Positions 1 through 8,315 of a stretch of 64,000 bases of DNA are shown one piece after another. The position numbers were made by a program, and so were the translations under genes. The stretch comes from Pseudonocardia sp. (GTDB lineage Bacteria; Actinomycetota; Actinomycetes; Mycobacteriales; Pseudonocardiaceae), in assembly GCF_029263155.1 (NCBI RefSeq), contig NZ_JAJCYB010000131.1, positions 1-64,000 of the forward strand. Direction: 5' to 3'. Numbering within the stretch: the first letter of the stretch is position 1; every line of letters begins with the position of its first letter. The notes beneath the pieces are model-generated. The model did no database searches. It saw only the letters and a program-made list of their open reading frames with translations, and was not told the DNA's origin.

Positions 1-88
1 CTGCAGTGAAGCCACCCCACTGCAGGGCGGCGGCGGCGGGCGGCGGCGGGCGGGGGCGGCGTGGGCGCCGCGGGCGTGGGCGGCGGGG
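1..88. repeat. Short palindrome and G-rich non-coding end
   Basis: No gene is supported here; the rightward open frames are antisense shadows of the ATPase. Positions 1-25 form an inverted repeat (CTGCAGTG, 9-nt loop, CACTGCAG) followed by a GGC-rich run. It lies downstream of the ATPase stop and could act as its terminator. The core closely resembles the palindromic element inside the gene at 38131-39549, so it may belong to a dispersed repeat family. Confidence 0.5.
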
Positions 89-2242
89 TCATGGCGTCAG
101 GCGGTGGCGGGTCAGGCGGGTGCTGTTGGTCACCACCGCGACGCTGCTCGCGTTGTGCAGGATCGCCGCCACCACCGGGCTCATCGCCCCGCCCGCGCTC
201 ACCAGCAGCCCGGCCGCGTTCACCGCGATGGACATGCCGTAGTTCTGCCGGATCAGGCCGATGCCGCGGCGGCCCAGGTCGCGCAGGGCGAGCAGGGCGT
301 GCAGGTCGTCGCCGGCCAGCGCGACGTCGGCGGTCTCCACCGCCACGTCCGTGCCGCCGACGCCCATCGCGATGCCGATGTCGGCCAGGGCCAGCGCCGG
401 GGCGTCGTTGGTGCCGTCGCCGACCATCGCGACGGTGTGGCCGCCGGCCTGCAGCGACCGCACGAGGTCCTGCTTCTCCTCGGGCATGACCTGGGCGCGG
501 AACTCGGTGATCCCGAGCTCGGCGGCGACGGCGGCGGCCGTGGTCGGGTGGTCGCCGGTGAGCATGACGACGCGGGTGACGCCGTCGGCGCGCAGCGCGT
601 CGAGCACCTCGCGCGCCTCCGGGCGGACGGTGTCGCGCAGCGACACCAGCCCGACCAGCCTGCCGTCGACGGCGAGCAGCAGCGGGGTCTCCGACGCGCG
701 CTGCAGCCGCCGCACCCAGTCCTGGGCCTTGCGGCTGACGGGCACCTTCTGCGCCTTCAGCAGCTCGCGCGAACCGATCAGCAGCACCCGCCCGTCGCTC
801 TGCACGCGCATGCCCTGCCCGAGCAGCACCTCGCACTCCTCGTGCGGCGGGATCGCGATGTGGCGCTCCTCGGTGGAGCGGATGACGGCCTGGGCGAGCG
901 GGTGCCGGGAGTGGATCTCCGAGCTCGCGGAGTAGGCGAGCACCTGCTCGGGGGACCACGCGTCGTCGAAGGACACGACGTTGGTGACGACGGGCCGGCC
1001 GAGGGTGAGCGTGCCGGTCTTGTCGAACACCACGGCGTCCACCCGCCCGGCCGCCTCCAGGTGCGCCCCGCCCTTGATCAGGATGCCGCGGCGCGCGCCG
1101 TTGCCGATGGCGGCGCTGATCGCGGTGGGCGTGGCCAGCCCGACGGCACACGGGCAGGCGATGAGCAGCATCGTCATGGCTCGCCGGACGTCGCGGGTGA
1201 CCAGCAGGGTCAGCGCGGCGAACGCGAACGACGTGGGCACGAACCGGCGGGAGAAGTTCTCGCCGACGGTCTGGATCGGGGCGCGGTCCGACTGCGCCTG
1301 CTCGACGCGGGCGATGATCCGCCCGATCGCGGTGTCCCGGCCCACCGCCGAGGCCCGGACGACGAGCCGCCCGCGCAGCAGCACCGAGCCCGCGTGCAGC
1401 GTCGCGCCCGCCTCGACGGCCACCGGCAGCGTCTCGCCGGTGATCGCGGCCTGGTCGACCACGCCGTCGCCCTCGACGACCACGCCGTCGACGGGCAGCA
1501 CCACGTGCTCGTGGACCACGACCTCGTCGCCGATCGCGAGATGGTCGATGTCGACCTCGAGCTCGGTGCCGTCGGCCAGGCGCGTCCAGGTGCGCGTCCG
1601 GGTCCCGGTGAGCAGTTCGGAGATCGCCCGCCGGGATCTCCGCAGCGTGAGGTCGGCGACGTACTCGCCGATGTTGAGCAGCCACAGCACCGTGAGCGCG
1701 ACGACGTTCTCCCGCAGCAGCAGCGACGCCACCGTGGCGGCGGAGACGAGCGCGTCGGTGCCGGCGCCGCGCCCGCCGGCCAGCGAGCGCAGCGCCCCGC
1801 GCAGGAACGGGTACCCGGTGAAGATCGTGACGCCGGTGGCGACGGTGCGGCTGGTGGGGCCGAGCACGGGGGGGCGGCGCAGCCCGTAGCGGCGCACGCC
1901 GAGCGCGGCGAGGGCGAGCCCGCCCGCGACGAGCCGCACGAGGTCGCCGTGGTGCACGTCGGCGGAGCGCGGCGTGCGCGCGGCGGTGGCCCCGGGGTCC
2001 GCCCCGAGGCCCTTCTCCACGGCCTCGATCAGCTCGGCGCGGTCGCAGCGGGTGGGGTCGAACCAGACGACCACGTTGCCGGTGCGGGGATAGGCGTGCA
2101 CCTGCCGGACGCCGCCGACGGCGTCGACCGCGTCCTCGACCGCGACGGCGAGCGCGGGGCAGTGGCGCAGCGCCGGGGTGACGAGCCGGACGCGCCCGGC
2201 GGCGTCGGAGGCGACGACCGGTCCGGGCGGGGGCGCGGGCAC
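89..2242 (-). CDS. ctpC: P1B-type metal-transporting ATPase, CtpC-like
   Basis: This is a membrane pump that couples ATP hydrolysis to transition-metal export; mycobacterial CtpC is associated with manganese and zinc. The GTG start at 2242, 2 nt after the upstream stop, gives 717 residues, close to the usual CtpC length. A degenerate heavy-metal-associated domain fills about residues 10-75 without a clear CxxC. Also visible are the TGE actuator motif near 268, the CPC ion-binding motif at 363-365, the phosphorylation motif DKTGTLT at 407-413 and GDGTNDAP near 608. The family and CtpC subgroup rest on CPC plus the DUF1490 neighbour. The exact metal is not readable from sequence. Confidence 0.9.
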   Translation of the reverse strand: MPAPPPGPVVASDAAGRVRLVTPALRHCPALAVAVEDAVDAVGGVRQVHAYPRTGNVVVWFDPTRCDRAELIEAVEKGLGADPGATAARTPRSADVHHGDLVRLVAGGLALAALGVRRYGLRRPPVLGPTSRTVATGVTIFTGYPFLRGALRSLAGGRGAGTDALVSAATVASLLLRENVVALTVLWLLNIGEYVADLTLRRSRRAISELLTGTRTRTWTRLADGTELEVDIDHLAIGDEVVVHEHVVLPVDGVVVEGDGVVDQAAITGETLPVAVEAGATLHAGSVLLRGRLVVRASAVGRDTAIGRIIARVEQAQSDRAPIQTVGENFSRRFVPTSFAFAALTLLVTRDVRRAMTMLLIACPCAVGLATPTAISAAIGNGARRGILIKGGAHLEAAGRVDAVVFDKTGTLTLGRPVVTNVVSFDDAWSPEQVLAYSASSEIHSRHPLAQAVIRSTEERHIAIPPHEECEVLLGQGMRVQSDGRVLLIGSRELLKAQKVPVSRKAQDWVRRLQRASETPLLLAVDGRLVGLVSLRDTVRPEAREVLDALRADGVTRVVMLTGDHPTTAAAVAAELGITEFRAQVMPEEKQDLVRSLQAGGHTVAMVGDGTNDAPALALADIGIAMGVGGTDVAVETADVALAGDDLHALLALRDLGRRGIGLIRQNYGMSIAVNAAGLLVSAGGAMSPVVAAILHNASSVAVVTNSTRLTRHRLTP

Positions 2243-2244
2243 GG

Positions 2245-2526
2245 TCAGTGCGCGTGGCCGTGGCCGGTGGCGGCACCGGGGGCCGGGGCCTGCTCGCCGA
2301 TCCGCTCGCGCGCCTCGGCCACGATGTCGGCGGTGACGAGCCGGGCCTTCTCGGCGCCGGTCTCGGCGGCCCGGGCGCCGCGCAGCCCGAGGGCGGTGAC
2401 ACCGACCGCGGTGCCGCGCACGACGTCGCTCCCGACGGCCTTCTTGACACCTTCCAGCGCGAGCGCGCCTGCGAGCCCGGTGGCCACCAGCGAGGCGGCC
2501 CTGCCGACGAACGCCCCGAGCACCAT
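2245..2526 (-). CDS. DUF1490 family protein, partner of CtpC
   Basis: A 93-residue protein with a hydrophobic, Gly/Ala-rich N-terminal half and a short histidine-containing tail ending GHGHAH. The ATG is preceded by GGGAGAG at good spacing. It lies directly before the ATPase with only 2 nt between stop and GTG, the same pairing as the small DUF1490 gene in front of ctpC in mycobacteria. It probably feeds metal to the pump or modulates it; the tail could bind zinc, manganese or nickel. The role is inferred from pairing and tail, not from a known catalytic motif. Confidence 0.8.
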   Translation of the reverse strand: MVLGAFVGRAASLVATGLAGALALEGVKKAVGSDVVRGTAVGVTALGLRGARAAETGAEKARLVTADIVAEARERIGEQAPAPGAATGHGHAH

Positions 2527-2753
2527 GGTCTCTCCCTATGACAACGACAACCGACGTCGACACAGTACCGCGAGCCGACCGAGCAGTCGGCTGCCCACTC
2601 CACGGCGCCCCCCGCGCTCGGATGTCGGTGCGAGTGCCTGCTGATCTCGCCGCGCCCTCCACCACGCCCGGTGGGCGCCATGCCGTACCGACCATGACTC
2701 GACAACGGTGGTCTAGACTGCCGGCACAGCACGGACGCCGGCCGGAGGTGTGG

Positions 2754-3587
2754 ATGACCCGGGACACGGCGGAGGCACCCGGTACGGAGGCGGCCCTGCG
2801 GGACCGGGTCCGGCGGATCGGACGGTTGCTGGTCGCCTACTCGGGCGGGGTCGACTCCGCGCTGCTCGCCGCGGTCGCGGCCGAGGAGCTGGGATCTGCC
2901 GCCGTCGCGGTCACCGCCGTCTCGGCGAGCCTGCCGCGCACCGAGCGCGCCGCCGCCGCGGCCTTCGCCCGTGAGCGGGACATCGCGCACGTCGAGGTGT
3001 GCACCGACGAGCTGGAGCGCCCGGCGTACGCGGCCAACGACGGCGACCGCTGCTTCCACTGCAAGTCCGCACTGCTCGACGTGCTGACCCCGCTGGCTGC
3101 GCTCTCCGGAGCGCGGATCGCGCTCGGCACCACCCTCGACGACCTCGGCGACCACCGCCCCGGGCAGCGGGCGGCGGCCTCCCGCGGAGCGATCACACCG
3201 CTGGTCGACGCGGGCCTGGGCAAGGCGGAGGTCCGCCGGATCAGTGCCGACCTCGGCCTGGTCACCGCGGCCAAACCGGCTGCCGCATGCCTGTCGTCGC
3301 GGGTGGCCTACGGCGACCCGGTCACCGCGGAGGTGCTGGGCCGGATCGAGCGGGCCGAGGAGGCCGTGCGCGCGCTCGGGTTCGGGGTCTGCCGGGTGCG
3401 CTCGCACGGCGGCGGGTCGGTGGCGCGGATCGAGGTCCCGGCCGACCAGGTGCCGCGGGCCGCGGCCCGACGCACGGAGCTGGACGCCGCGGTGCGCGCG
3501 GCCGGGTTCGCGTTCTGCGCGCTCGACCTGCACGGCTTCGCCAGTGGCCGGATGAACGTCCTGCTCGGGCTGCCGGCGGTGCGGTGA
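2754..3587 (+). CDS. larE: ATP-dependent sacrificial sulfur transferase LarE
   Basis: LarE inserts sulfur into the pyridinium dicarboxylate precursor of the nickel-pincer nucleotide cofactor. The 277-residue protein has the PP-loop ATP motif SGGVDS at 30-35. It carries C100 and C103 in RCFHCK and C179 in AACLSSR. Three such cysteines are the hallmark of the [4Fe-4S] LarE type, which takes sulfur from the cluster, as opposed to enzymes that sacrifice one cysteine. I chose the ATG at 2754 because GGAGG lies 5 nt upstream; longer frames reach into the divergent promoter region. It is the first gene of a larE-larB-larC operon, with a GTGA overlap into larB. Confidence 0.92.
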   Translation: MTRDTAEAPGTEAALRDRVRRIGRLLVAYSGGVDSALLAAVAAEELGSAAVAVTAVSASLPRTERAAAAAFARERDIAHVEVCTDELERPAYAANDGDRCFHCKSALLDVLTPLAALSGARIALGTTLDDLGDHRPGQRAAASRGAITPLVDAGLGKAEVRRISADLGLVTAAKPAAACLSSRVAYGDPVTAEVLGRIERAEEAVRALGFGVCRVRSHGGGSVARIEVPADQVPRAAARRTELDAAVRAAGFAFCALDLHGFASGRMNVLLGLPAVR

Positions 3588-4261
3588 CCGGCGGCGAGGG
3601 CTTCAGCGACCTCGGCTACGCCCGCCCCGACCTCGGGCGGGAGCACCGCTCGGGCCTGCCGGAGATCGTCTACGGGCCGGGCAAGACGCCGGACGCGATC
3701 GCCGGGGTGGTCGGCGAACTGCTGGCCCGCAACACCGGGCCGGTGCTGGTGACCCGCGTCGAGGCCGCGCCGGCCGCCGAGGTGGCCACCGCCGTGCCCG
3801 GTGCCTCCTACGACCCGGCGGCCCGGCTGCTGGCGTGGCGCCCGGCTCCGTCGCGCGGGTTCCGGGTCGTGGTCGCCTCGGCCGGGACCTCCGACGCCCC
3901 GGTCGCCGCGGAGGCGGTCGCCGTCGGCGCCGCGGTGGGCCTGGACGTGCACGAGATCCGCGACGTCGGGGTCGCCGGGCTGCACCGGCTGCTGGCCGAG
4001 CGCGAGGTGCTCGCCACGGCCGACACCGTCGTCTGCGTGGCCGGGATGGAGGGCGCGCTGGCCAGCGTCGTCGGCGGGCTGGTGGGCTGCCCGGTCGTCG
4101 CCGTGCCGACGTCGGTGGGCTACGGCGCCGCGCTGGAGGGCGTCACGGCGCTGCTCGCCATGCTGTCCTCGTGTGCGGCCGGGGTGGCTGTGGTCAACAT
4201 CGACTCCGGGTTCGGCGCGGCCATGGCGGCCCACCGGCTCGCCCGGGCAGCCGGGAGGTGA
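3584..4261 (+). CDS. larB: Pyridinium-3,5-biscarboxylate mononucleotide synthase LarB
   Basis: LarB carboxylates and hydrolyses nicotinic acid adenine dinucleotide, the first committed step of nickel-pincer cofactor synthesis. The 225-residue protein has the family core: an AGTSDAPVA segment near residue 105, then VAGMEGALASVVGGLVG and VPTSVGYG in the C-terminal half, as in AIR-carboxylase-like (PurE) folds. The GTG start overlaps the larE stop as GTGA, and its own stop overlaps the larC GTG the same way, so translation of all three lar genes is coupled. Length is slightly short at the N-terminus compared with some LarB proteins, but all core motifs are present. Confidence 0.93.
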   Translation: MTGGEGFSDLGYARPDLGREHRSGLPEIVYGPGKTPDAIAGVVGELLARNTGPVLVTRVEAAPAAEVATAVPGASYDPAARLLAWRPAPSRGFRVVVASAGTSDAPVAAEAVAVGAAVGLDVHEIRDVGVAGLHRLLAEREVLATADTVVCVAGMEGALASVVGGLVGCPVVAVPTSVGYGAALEGVTALLAMLSSCAAGVAVVNIDSGFGAAMAAHRLARAAGR

Positions 4262-5457
4262 GCGGCCCGGCTGTGCTGTGCTGGCTCAACCCGGTCGGCG
4301 GGATCTCCGGCGACATGCTGCTCGGTGCCCTGCTCGACCTCGGTGCCCCGCTCGACGGCGTCCGTGCGGCCGTGGCGGCCACCGGCCTGACGGGATGGAG
4401 CCTCGACGCCGAGCACGTCACCCGGGGTGGCCTGGGGGCCACCCGCGCGGTGGTGACGGTGCACGACGAGGCCACCGAGCGCCGCGCCGCAGCTCTGCTG
4501 GAGCGGGTGGCAGGCTGGCCGCTGGCGGTGCGCGCGGTCCGCGCGATCGCGGAGGTGGAGGCCCGGATCCACGGCGTCGACCCGTCCCGGGTGCACCTGC
4601 ACGAGATCGGCGGGCTCGACACGGTGGTCGACACCGTCGGTGTCGCCGCGGCCCTCGACCTGCTCGGGGTCACCGCCCTGCACTGCGGCCCGCTCCCGCT
4701 GGGGCACGGCGCCGTCCCGACCCGGCACGGGCCGATCCCGCTGCCGGCACCGGCCACGGTCGCGCTGCTCGCCGCGACGGGCGCCGCGGTGACCGGCGCG
4801 GGACAGGGCGAGACCGTGACGCCCACCGGGGCCGCGCTGCTGGTCGCGGCCGGTGCGGTGTTCGGCCCGGTCCCGCCGATGCGGCTCACCGCCGTCGGCT
4901 ACGGGGCCGGTGGCCGCGACGACCCGGACCGCCCCAACGTCCTGCAGGCGCTGGCCGGTGGGCCGGCGGGCGCCGTCGCGTCGATGACGCTGCTGGAGAC
5001 CAACGTCGACGACGTCACCGGCGAGCTGCTCGGCCACCTGGTCGCCCGGCTGCTCGACGCCGGTGCCGCCGACGCGTGGATCACGCCGATCGTGATGAAG
5101 AAGGGGCGTCCGGCGCACACCGTGCACGTGCTGGCCGCGCCCGACCGGGTCGCCGGGTGCGAGCGGATCGTGCTCTCCGAGACCGGCAGTCTGGGACTGC
5201 GGCGCAGCCCGGTCGACCGGGTCGCCCTGCCGCGCAGCAGCACGGTCGTGGAGGTCGACGGGCACCCCGTACGGGTGAAGCGCGGGCCGTGGGGTGCCAA
5301 GCCCGAGCACGACGACGTGGCCGCCGCGGCCGCGGCGCTGGGGCTACCCCTGCGCGAGGTCGCCCGCCGGGCCCGCGACGACCTCGATGGTCGGCCCGAG
5401 CCGCAGGGTCCTGGTGACGTAGCAGACCCGCTCGGCCGAGGCCACGAGGGTCGCTAG
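4258..5457 (+). CDS. larC: Nickel insertion protein LarC
   Basis: LarC inserts nickel into the sulfur-loaded pincer nucleotide in a CTP-dependent reaction. The 399-residue single frame begins VSGPAVLCWLNPVGGISGDM, and the GGISGDM motif is diagnostic. It covers both parts that some bacteria split into LarC1/LarC2 by frameshifting; here no frameshift is needed. The GTG start overlaps the larB stop. The last 38 codons run antisense into the OsmC gene (5344-5457), and the tail after RRARDDLDG looks non-conserved. No lactate racemase LarA homologue lies nearby, so the cofactor user is elsewhere or unknown. Confidence 0.92.
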   Translation: MSGPAVLCWLNPVGGISGDMLLGALLDLGAPLDGVRAAVAATGLTGWSLDAEHVTRGGLGATRAVVTVHDEATERRAAALLERVAGWPLAVRAVRAIAEVEARIHGVDPSRVHLHEIGGLDTVVDTVGVAAALDLLGVTALHCGPLPLGHGAVPTRHGPIPLPAPATVALLAATGAAVTGAGQGETVTPTGAALLVAAGAVFGPVPPMRLTAVGYGAGGRDDPDRPNVLQALAGGPAGAVASMTLLETNVDDVTGELLGHLVARLLDAGAADAWITPIVMKKGRPAHTVHVLAAPDRVAGCERIVLSETGSLGLRRSPVDRVALPRSSTVVEVDGHPVRVKRGPWGAKPEHDDVAAAAAALGLPLREVARRARDDLDGRPEPQGPGDVADPLGRGHEGR

Positions 5458-5763
5458 CGCGTCGCCGGTGGGTTCCTCCGCGGTCACCGTGACCCGCAGG
5501 CCGGAGAACTGCGGGCCGTCGTAGGTGCCGGTGACCTCGACGTTCAGCCCGGCGAGCGGCACGTCGCGCTTGCCCGCGGACCAGGCCACCGCCAGCGTCA
5601 TGCAGGACGCCACCGACGCGAGGAGCACCTCCGTCGGCTGCGGGCCCCGCCCGGTCCCGCCCGGGACGGACTCGGGCTCGTCGACGACGAGTTCGAACCC
5701 CCCGGCGTCGACGACGGCCCGCAGGCCGCCGTCCCAGCGTGAGCTGACGGTGCGTTCGGTCAC
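5344..5763 (-). CDS. OsmC/Ohr family protein
   Basis: An OsmC-fold protein of 139 residues. These proteins often reduce organic or lipid hydroperoxides with two cysteines. The core SVASCMTLAVAW contains the first conserved cysteine, and VCYVTRTL holds the second in the usual position, so both peroxidatic-type cysteines are present. The GTG at 5763 is chosen because GGAGG lies just upstream at good spacing; the longer open frame runs into the divergent gene. Its 3' end overlaps the end of larC by 114 nt in the opposite direction. Confidence 0.85.
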   Translation of the reverse strand: MTERTVSSRWDGGLRAVVDAGGFELVVDEPESVPGGTGRGPQPTEVLLASVASCMTLAVAWSAGKRDVPLAGLNVEVTGTYDGPQFSGLRVTVTAEEPTGDALATLVASAERVCYVTRTLRLGPTIEVVAGPAGDLAQG

Positions 5764-5874
5764 GAATACCTCCTCCGGTAGTGGGACGTGCAACACACCT
5801 GCAACGAACGGCTGGGAACGTGTCCGCTCACCCGACCGGCCCAGCCGGAGCCGTACCCGCACGAGGAGTTGCTC

Positions 5875-6195
5875 ATGACGATCATGATGTGTGCCGGCGT
5901 GACCGCGACCCGAGCCGCCTGCGCCGACGGCTGTACCGTCGAGCCGGCCCTGCGCGCCCACCACGACCGCCTGCTCGCCGTGGAGCACGACGCCGACGAG
6001 GTGATCGAGCTGATGGAGCTGGCGGTCACCTGGGGGGAGCTGGAGTACGCCGACGAGCCGCTCGTCGGCCCCGACCGGTGGGTCGAGTTCGCCGCCACCC
6101 ATCTCTGGGTCGACGCCACGCGCGCGGAGCGGATCTTCTCCCTGGCCGCCGACATCGCGGCGCGCTCCATGCTCCGGCCCCACATCGCGGCGTAG
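5875..6195 (+). CDS. Hypothetical protein
   Basis: A 106-residue protein that I do not recognise. It starts MTIMMCAGVTATRAACADGC and is acidic and helical afterwards, with a histidine-rich spot (RAHHDRLLAVEHDADEV) that could bind metal. The ATG at 5875 follows GAGGAG at 5863-5868. A longer frame reaches back to 5788 but lacks a better start. It is transcribed away from the OsmC gene and converges on the AIR-synthase-like gene, with only 4 nt between the stops. Codon usage matches its neighbours. Confidence 0.6.
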   Translation: MTIMMCAGVTATRAACADGCTVEPALRAHHDRLLAVEHDADEVIELMELAVTWGELEYADEPLVGPDRWVEFAATHLWVDATRAERIFSLAADIAARSMLRPHIAA

Positions 6196-6199
6196 CCGC

Positions 6200-7162
6200 T
6201 CATCGGGCCAGCCCGGTCACCGGCTCGGTCGCCAGGTCGAGGACGGTGGCGGTCGCGTCGCCCAGCCGCAGGTCCAGGAGCCCGGAGTCGTCCAGCGTGC
6301 CGAGCACGGCGGCGTGCAGCCCGCGCGCGGTGAACGCGGCGGCGAGCTCGTCCTGCCGCCCGGCCGGAGCGCAGAGCAGGAACCCGAAGCTCGGGAAGCA
6401 GGTCAGCCATGCGGCCAGGTCGACCCCGCCGGGCACGGGCAGGGCGTCGAGGTCGACGGTGACACCGAACCGGCCCTGCTCCAGCAGCATCGCCAGGGAG
6501 CCGGCGAAGCCGGCCATGCTGATGTCCTTCGCGGCCACGCAGGAGCCTGCGGCGGCCACCTCGGCGAGCAGTCGTACGTCGCCCGCGCAGCGCTCGCCGC
6601 GGGCCTCGAAGGCCGGGAAGAACGGGAAGTCGGGGCGCATCGTCCCGTCGAGCGCGTAGGCCACCACGAGCCGCTGGCCGACGGCCATCCGGGTCACCGA
6701 CAGCGGGTGCGTGGCCGCTCCGACGCCGAACGCCGATACCGCGGGCTCGCCGTCGTGCTCGGTGAGATGCCCGCCGATCACCGGGACGTGCAGCAGCTCG
6801 CACGCCCGGCGCATGCCCTCCAGCGCGCGCCGGGCGACCTCCGGGCCGGCGACGATCGTGTCCACGACCCCCAGCGGGACCGCGCCCATCGCCGCCAGAT
6901 CGTTGACGTTGGTGAGGACCGCGGCGAAGCCGGCGCCGAACGGGTCGGCTCGCACGAACGGCGGCCACATCGCCTCGCCGCAGGCGACGACCGATCCGCC
7001 GAACGCCTCGACGACGGCCCCGTCGTCGCCCGGGCCGCCCAGCCAGTCACTGGCGCCGAGCACCTCGGAGACCAGCCCGATCGCGGCCTTGCCGCGCATC
7101 CCGGGGTGGGCGCGCAGTACGGCGACGAGCGCGTCGAGGGAGTCCTGATCGGTACGGGCCAC
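6200..7162 (-). CDS. AIR synthase-related protein, Sll0787 type (Nit1C cluster)
   Basis: A 320-residue PurM/ThiL-fold protein. GDDGAVV near residue 44 and an LTNVNDLAAMGA segment near 85 match the ATP- and metal-binding parts of AIR synthase and thiamine-phosphate kinase. This subtype is encoded in Nit1C clusters (Sll0787 in Synechocystis) beside a nitrilase, a radical SAM protein and an acetyltransferase; the last two occur at 21-22.7 kb here. Its true substrate is unknown. The GTG at 7162 is preceded on its strand by TACTAT then 7 nt, fitting a leaderless transcript. It is divergent from the ComA-like operon and shares the 7163-7209 promoter region. Confidence 0.82.
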   Translation of the reverse strand: MARTDQDSLDALVAVLRAHPGMRGKAAIGLVSEVLGASDWLGGPGDDGAVVEAFGGSVVACGEAMWPPFVRADPFGAGFAAVLTNVNDLAAMGAVPLGVVDTIVAGPEVARRALEGMRRACELLHVPVIGGHLTEHDGEPAVSAFGVGAATHPLSVTRMAVGQRLVVAYALDGTMRPDFPFFPAFEARGERCAGDVRLLAEVAAAGSCVAAKDISMAGFAGSLAMLLEQGRFGVTVDLDALPVPGGVDLAAWLTCFPSFGFLLCAPAGRQDELAAAFTARGLHAAVLGTLDDSGLLDLRLGDATATVLDLATEPVTGLAR

Positions 7163-7209
7163 GTCTCCTATAGTAGGTGCTCCTCCACTATATGACCTAT
7201 CATCACCCC
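7163..7209. promoter_or_regulatory. Divergent promoter with paired TATAGT elements
   Basis: An AT-rich intergenic stretch between divergent genes. TATAGTAGG (7169-7177, + strand) faces CCTCCACTATA (7182-7192), which is TATAGTGGAGG on the - strand, so the two form an imperfect inverted repeat 20 bp apart. TATCAT at 7198-7203 sits 6 nt before the GTG at 7210, and TACTAT on the - strand sits 7 nt before the GTG at 7162. Both are good -10 boxes for leaderless mRNAs. The TATAGTGG word recurs at three other promoters of the island. Confidence 0.6.
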
Positions 7210-7995
7210 GTGGTCGACCCGTCCTTCCTGGATCTCCCCGCGCGAGCGGCCAAACCCCGCAGCACCGGACTGACCCACGTGCTGGATCCGGGTGTCCCGC
7301 CGGGAGCCGCCGCCGACCTGCTGACGTCCTCCTCGGCGCACCTCGACATCTGGAAGGTCGGCTGGGGGACCGCCTACGTCGACGGTGCGCTCGACGCGAA
7401 GCTGGCGCTGCTCGCGGCCGCGGGCGTGCCCGCCTGCCTCGGCGGCACCCTGCTGGAGATCGCGTTCGCCCAGGGCCGGGCCCGCGAGTGCCTGGACTGG
7501 GCGCACGACACGGGCTTCACGATGGTGGAGGTCTCCCGCGGCACCGTCGACATGACGGTGGCCGAGAAGCGCGCGCTCATCGGCTCGGCAGTCGGCCGGT
7601 TCACCGTGCTCGCCGAGGTGGGCGCCAAGTCCCCCGGCGAGCAGCTCGCCGCTCGCACCTGGCCCGCGGAGGCCCGTTCCGACCTGGACGCGGGCGCGAG
7701 CCTGGTCGTCACCGAGGGGCGGCAGAGCGGCACCGTCGGCACGTTCGACGCCGCCGGTCGGGTCCGGCCCGACGTCGTGGAGGCGGTCGCGGCGGCGGTC
7801 GGGGTCGAGCGGGTGGTGTTCGAGGCCCCGCGGTCCGCGCAGCAGGCCTGGTTCGTCCGTCGGTTCGGCCCGGAGGTCAACCTGGGGAACGTGGCGCTGT
7901 CGGAGGTGCTGTCGGTGGAGACGCTGCGGCTGGGCCTGCGATCCGACACCGCGGCCGCCCGGCAGGGGGACGCGGCCGGAGCGGGTCCCGCGTGA
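7210..7995 (+). CDS. comA: Phosphosulfolactate synthase (ComA/XcbB1-like)
   Basis: The family joins sulfite to phosphoenolpyruvate to give phosphosulfolactate, the first step of coenzyme M synthesis in methanogens and in Xanthobacter (XcbB1). The 261-residue protein shows the TIM-barrel hallmarks in order: FLDLPARAAKPRSTGLTHVL, KVGWGT, GGTLLEIA, EVSRGTVDM, EVGAKSP and EGRQSGTVGTFD. I chose the GTG at 7210 because a TATCAT -10 box lies just upstream and homologues begin near this point; no Shine-Dalgarno precedes any candidate start. It heads a five-gene coupled operon. Bacterial ComA homologues may make other sulfonates, so the end product is open. Confidence 0.88.
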   Translation: MVDPSFLDLPARAAKPRSTGLTHVLDPGVPPGAAADLLTSSSAHLDIWKVGWGTAYVDGALDAKLALLAAAGVPACLGGTLLEIAFAQGRARECLDWAHDTGFTMVEVSRGTVDMTVAEKRALIGSAVGRFTVLAEVGAKSPGEQLAARTWPAEARSDLDAGASLVVTEGRQSGTVGTFDAAGRVRPDVVEAVAAAVGVERVVFEAPRSAQQAWFVRRFGPEVNLGNVALSEVLSVETLRLGLRSDTAAARQGDAAGAGPA

Positions 7996-8315
7996 CGGCT
8001 CCCGCTCCCGTGGGCCGCACCATCGTCCCGGGCCGCTACCGGGGCGTGCCCGTTGCGGCCCTGCCGTCCGGGGTCGGCCTCGACGAGCGGTCGCTGCGCG
8101 CCTGTGTCGTCGGCCGCGAGGCCTACCGCCGCACGCGGTCCGTCGTCGCGCGCTCGGCGGCGGGCATCGCGGTGCCTCGGCTCCTCGACGGCACCTGCGG
8201 GGCCAAGGCCTTCGCCGTGCTCCTGGATCAGCTCACGGTGCCCGGCCCGGTCGTCCACCGGCACACCGGCGGCCCGTCCACCGCCCTCACCCGCCTGCAG
8301 GAGGCCGCGCCGTGA
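7992..8315 (+). CDS. Small protein of unknown function in the ComA-like operon
   Basis: A 107-residue protein with no fold I recognise. It is rich in Pro, Gly, Ala and Arg, with one cysteine in LRACVVGREAYRR and one in LDGTCGAKAF, and no signal peptide or membrane segment. It is held tightly between the phosphosulfolactate synthase and the lyase: the GTG start overlaps the upstream stop and its stop overlaps the next GTG, both as GTGA. That arrangement argues for a real gene and for production in step with its two enzyme neighbours, perhaps as a small subunit. Confidence 0.6.
   Translation: MTAPAPVGRTIVPGRYRGVPVAALPSGVGLDERSLRACVVGREAYRRTRSVVARSAAGIAVPRLLDGTCGAKAFAVLLDQLTVPGPVVHRHTGGPSTALTRLQEAAP

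Noticed and set aside
6..2644. Long rightward open frames over the ATPase
   Set aside because: They are antisense shadows of a gene with complete P-type ATPase motifs; their translations are low-complexity His/Arg/Gly-rich strings.
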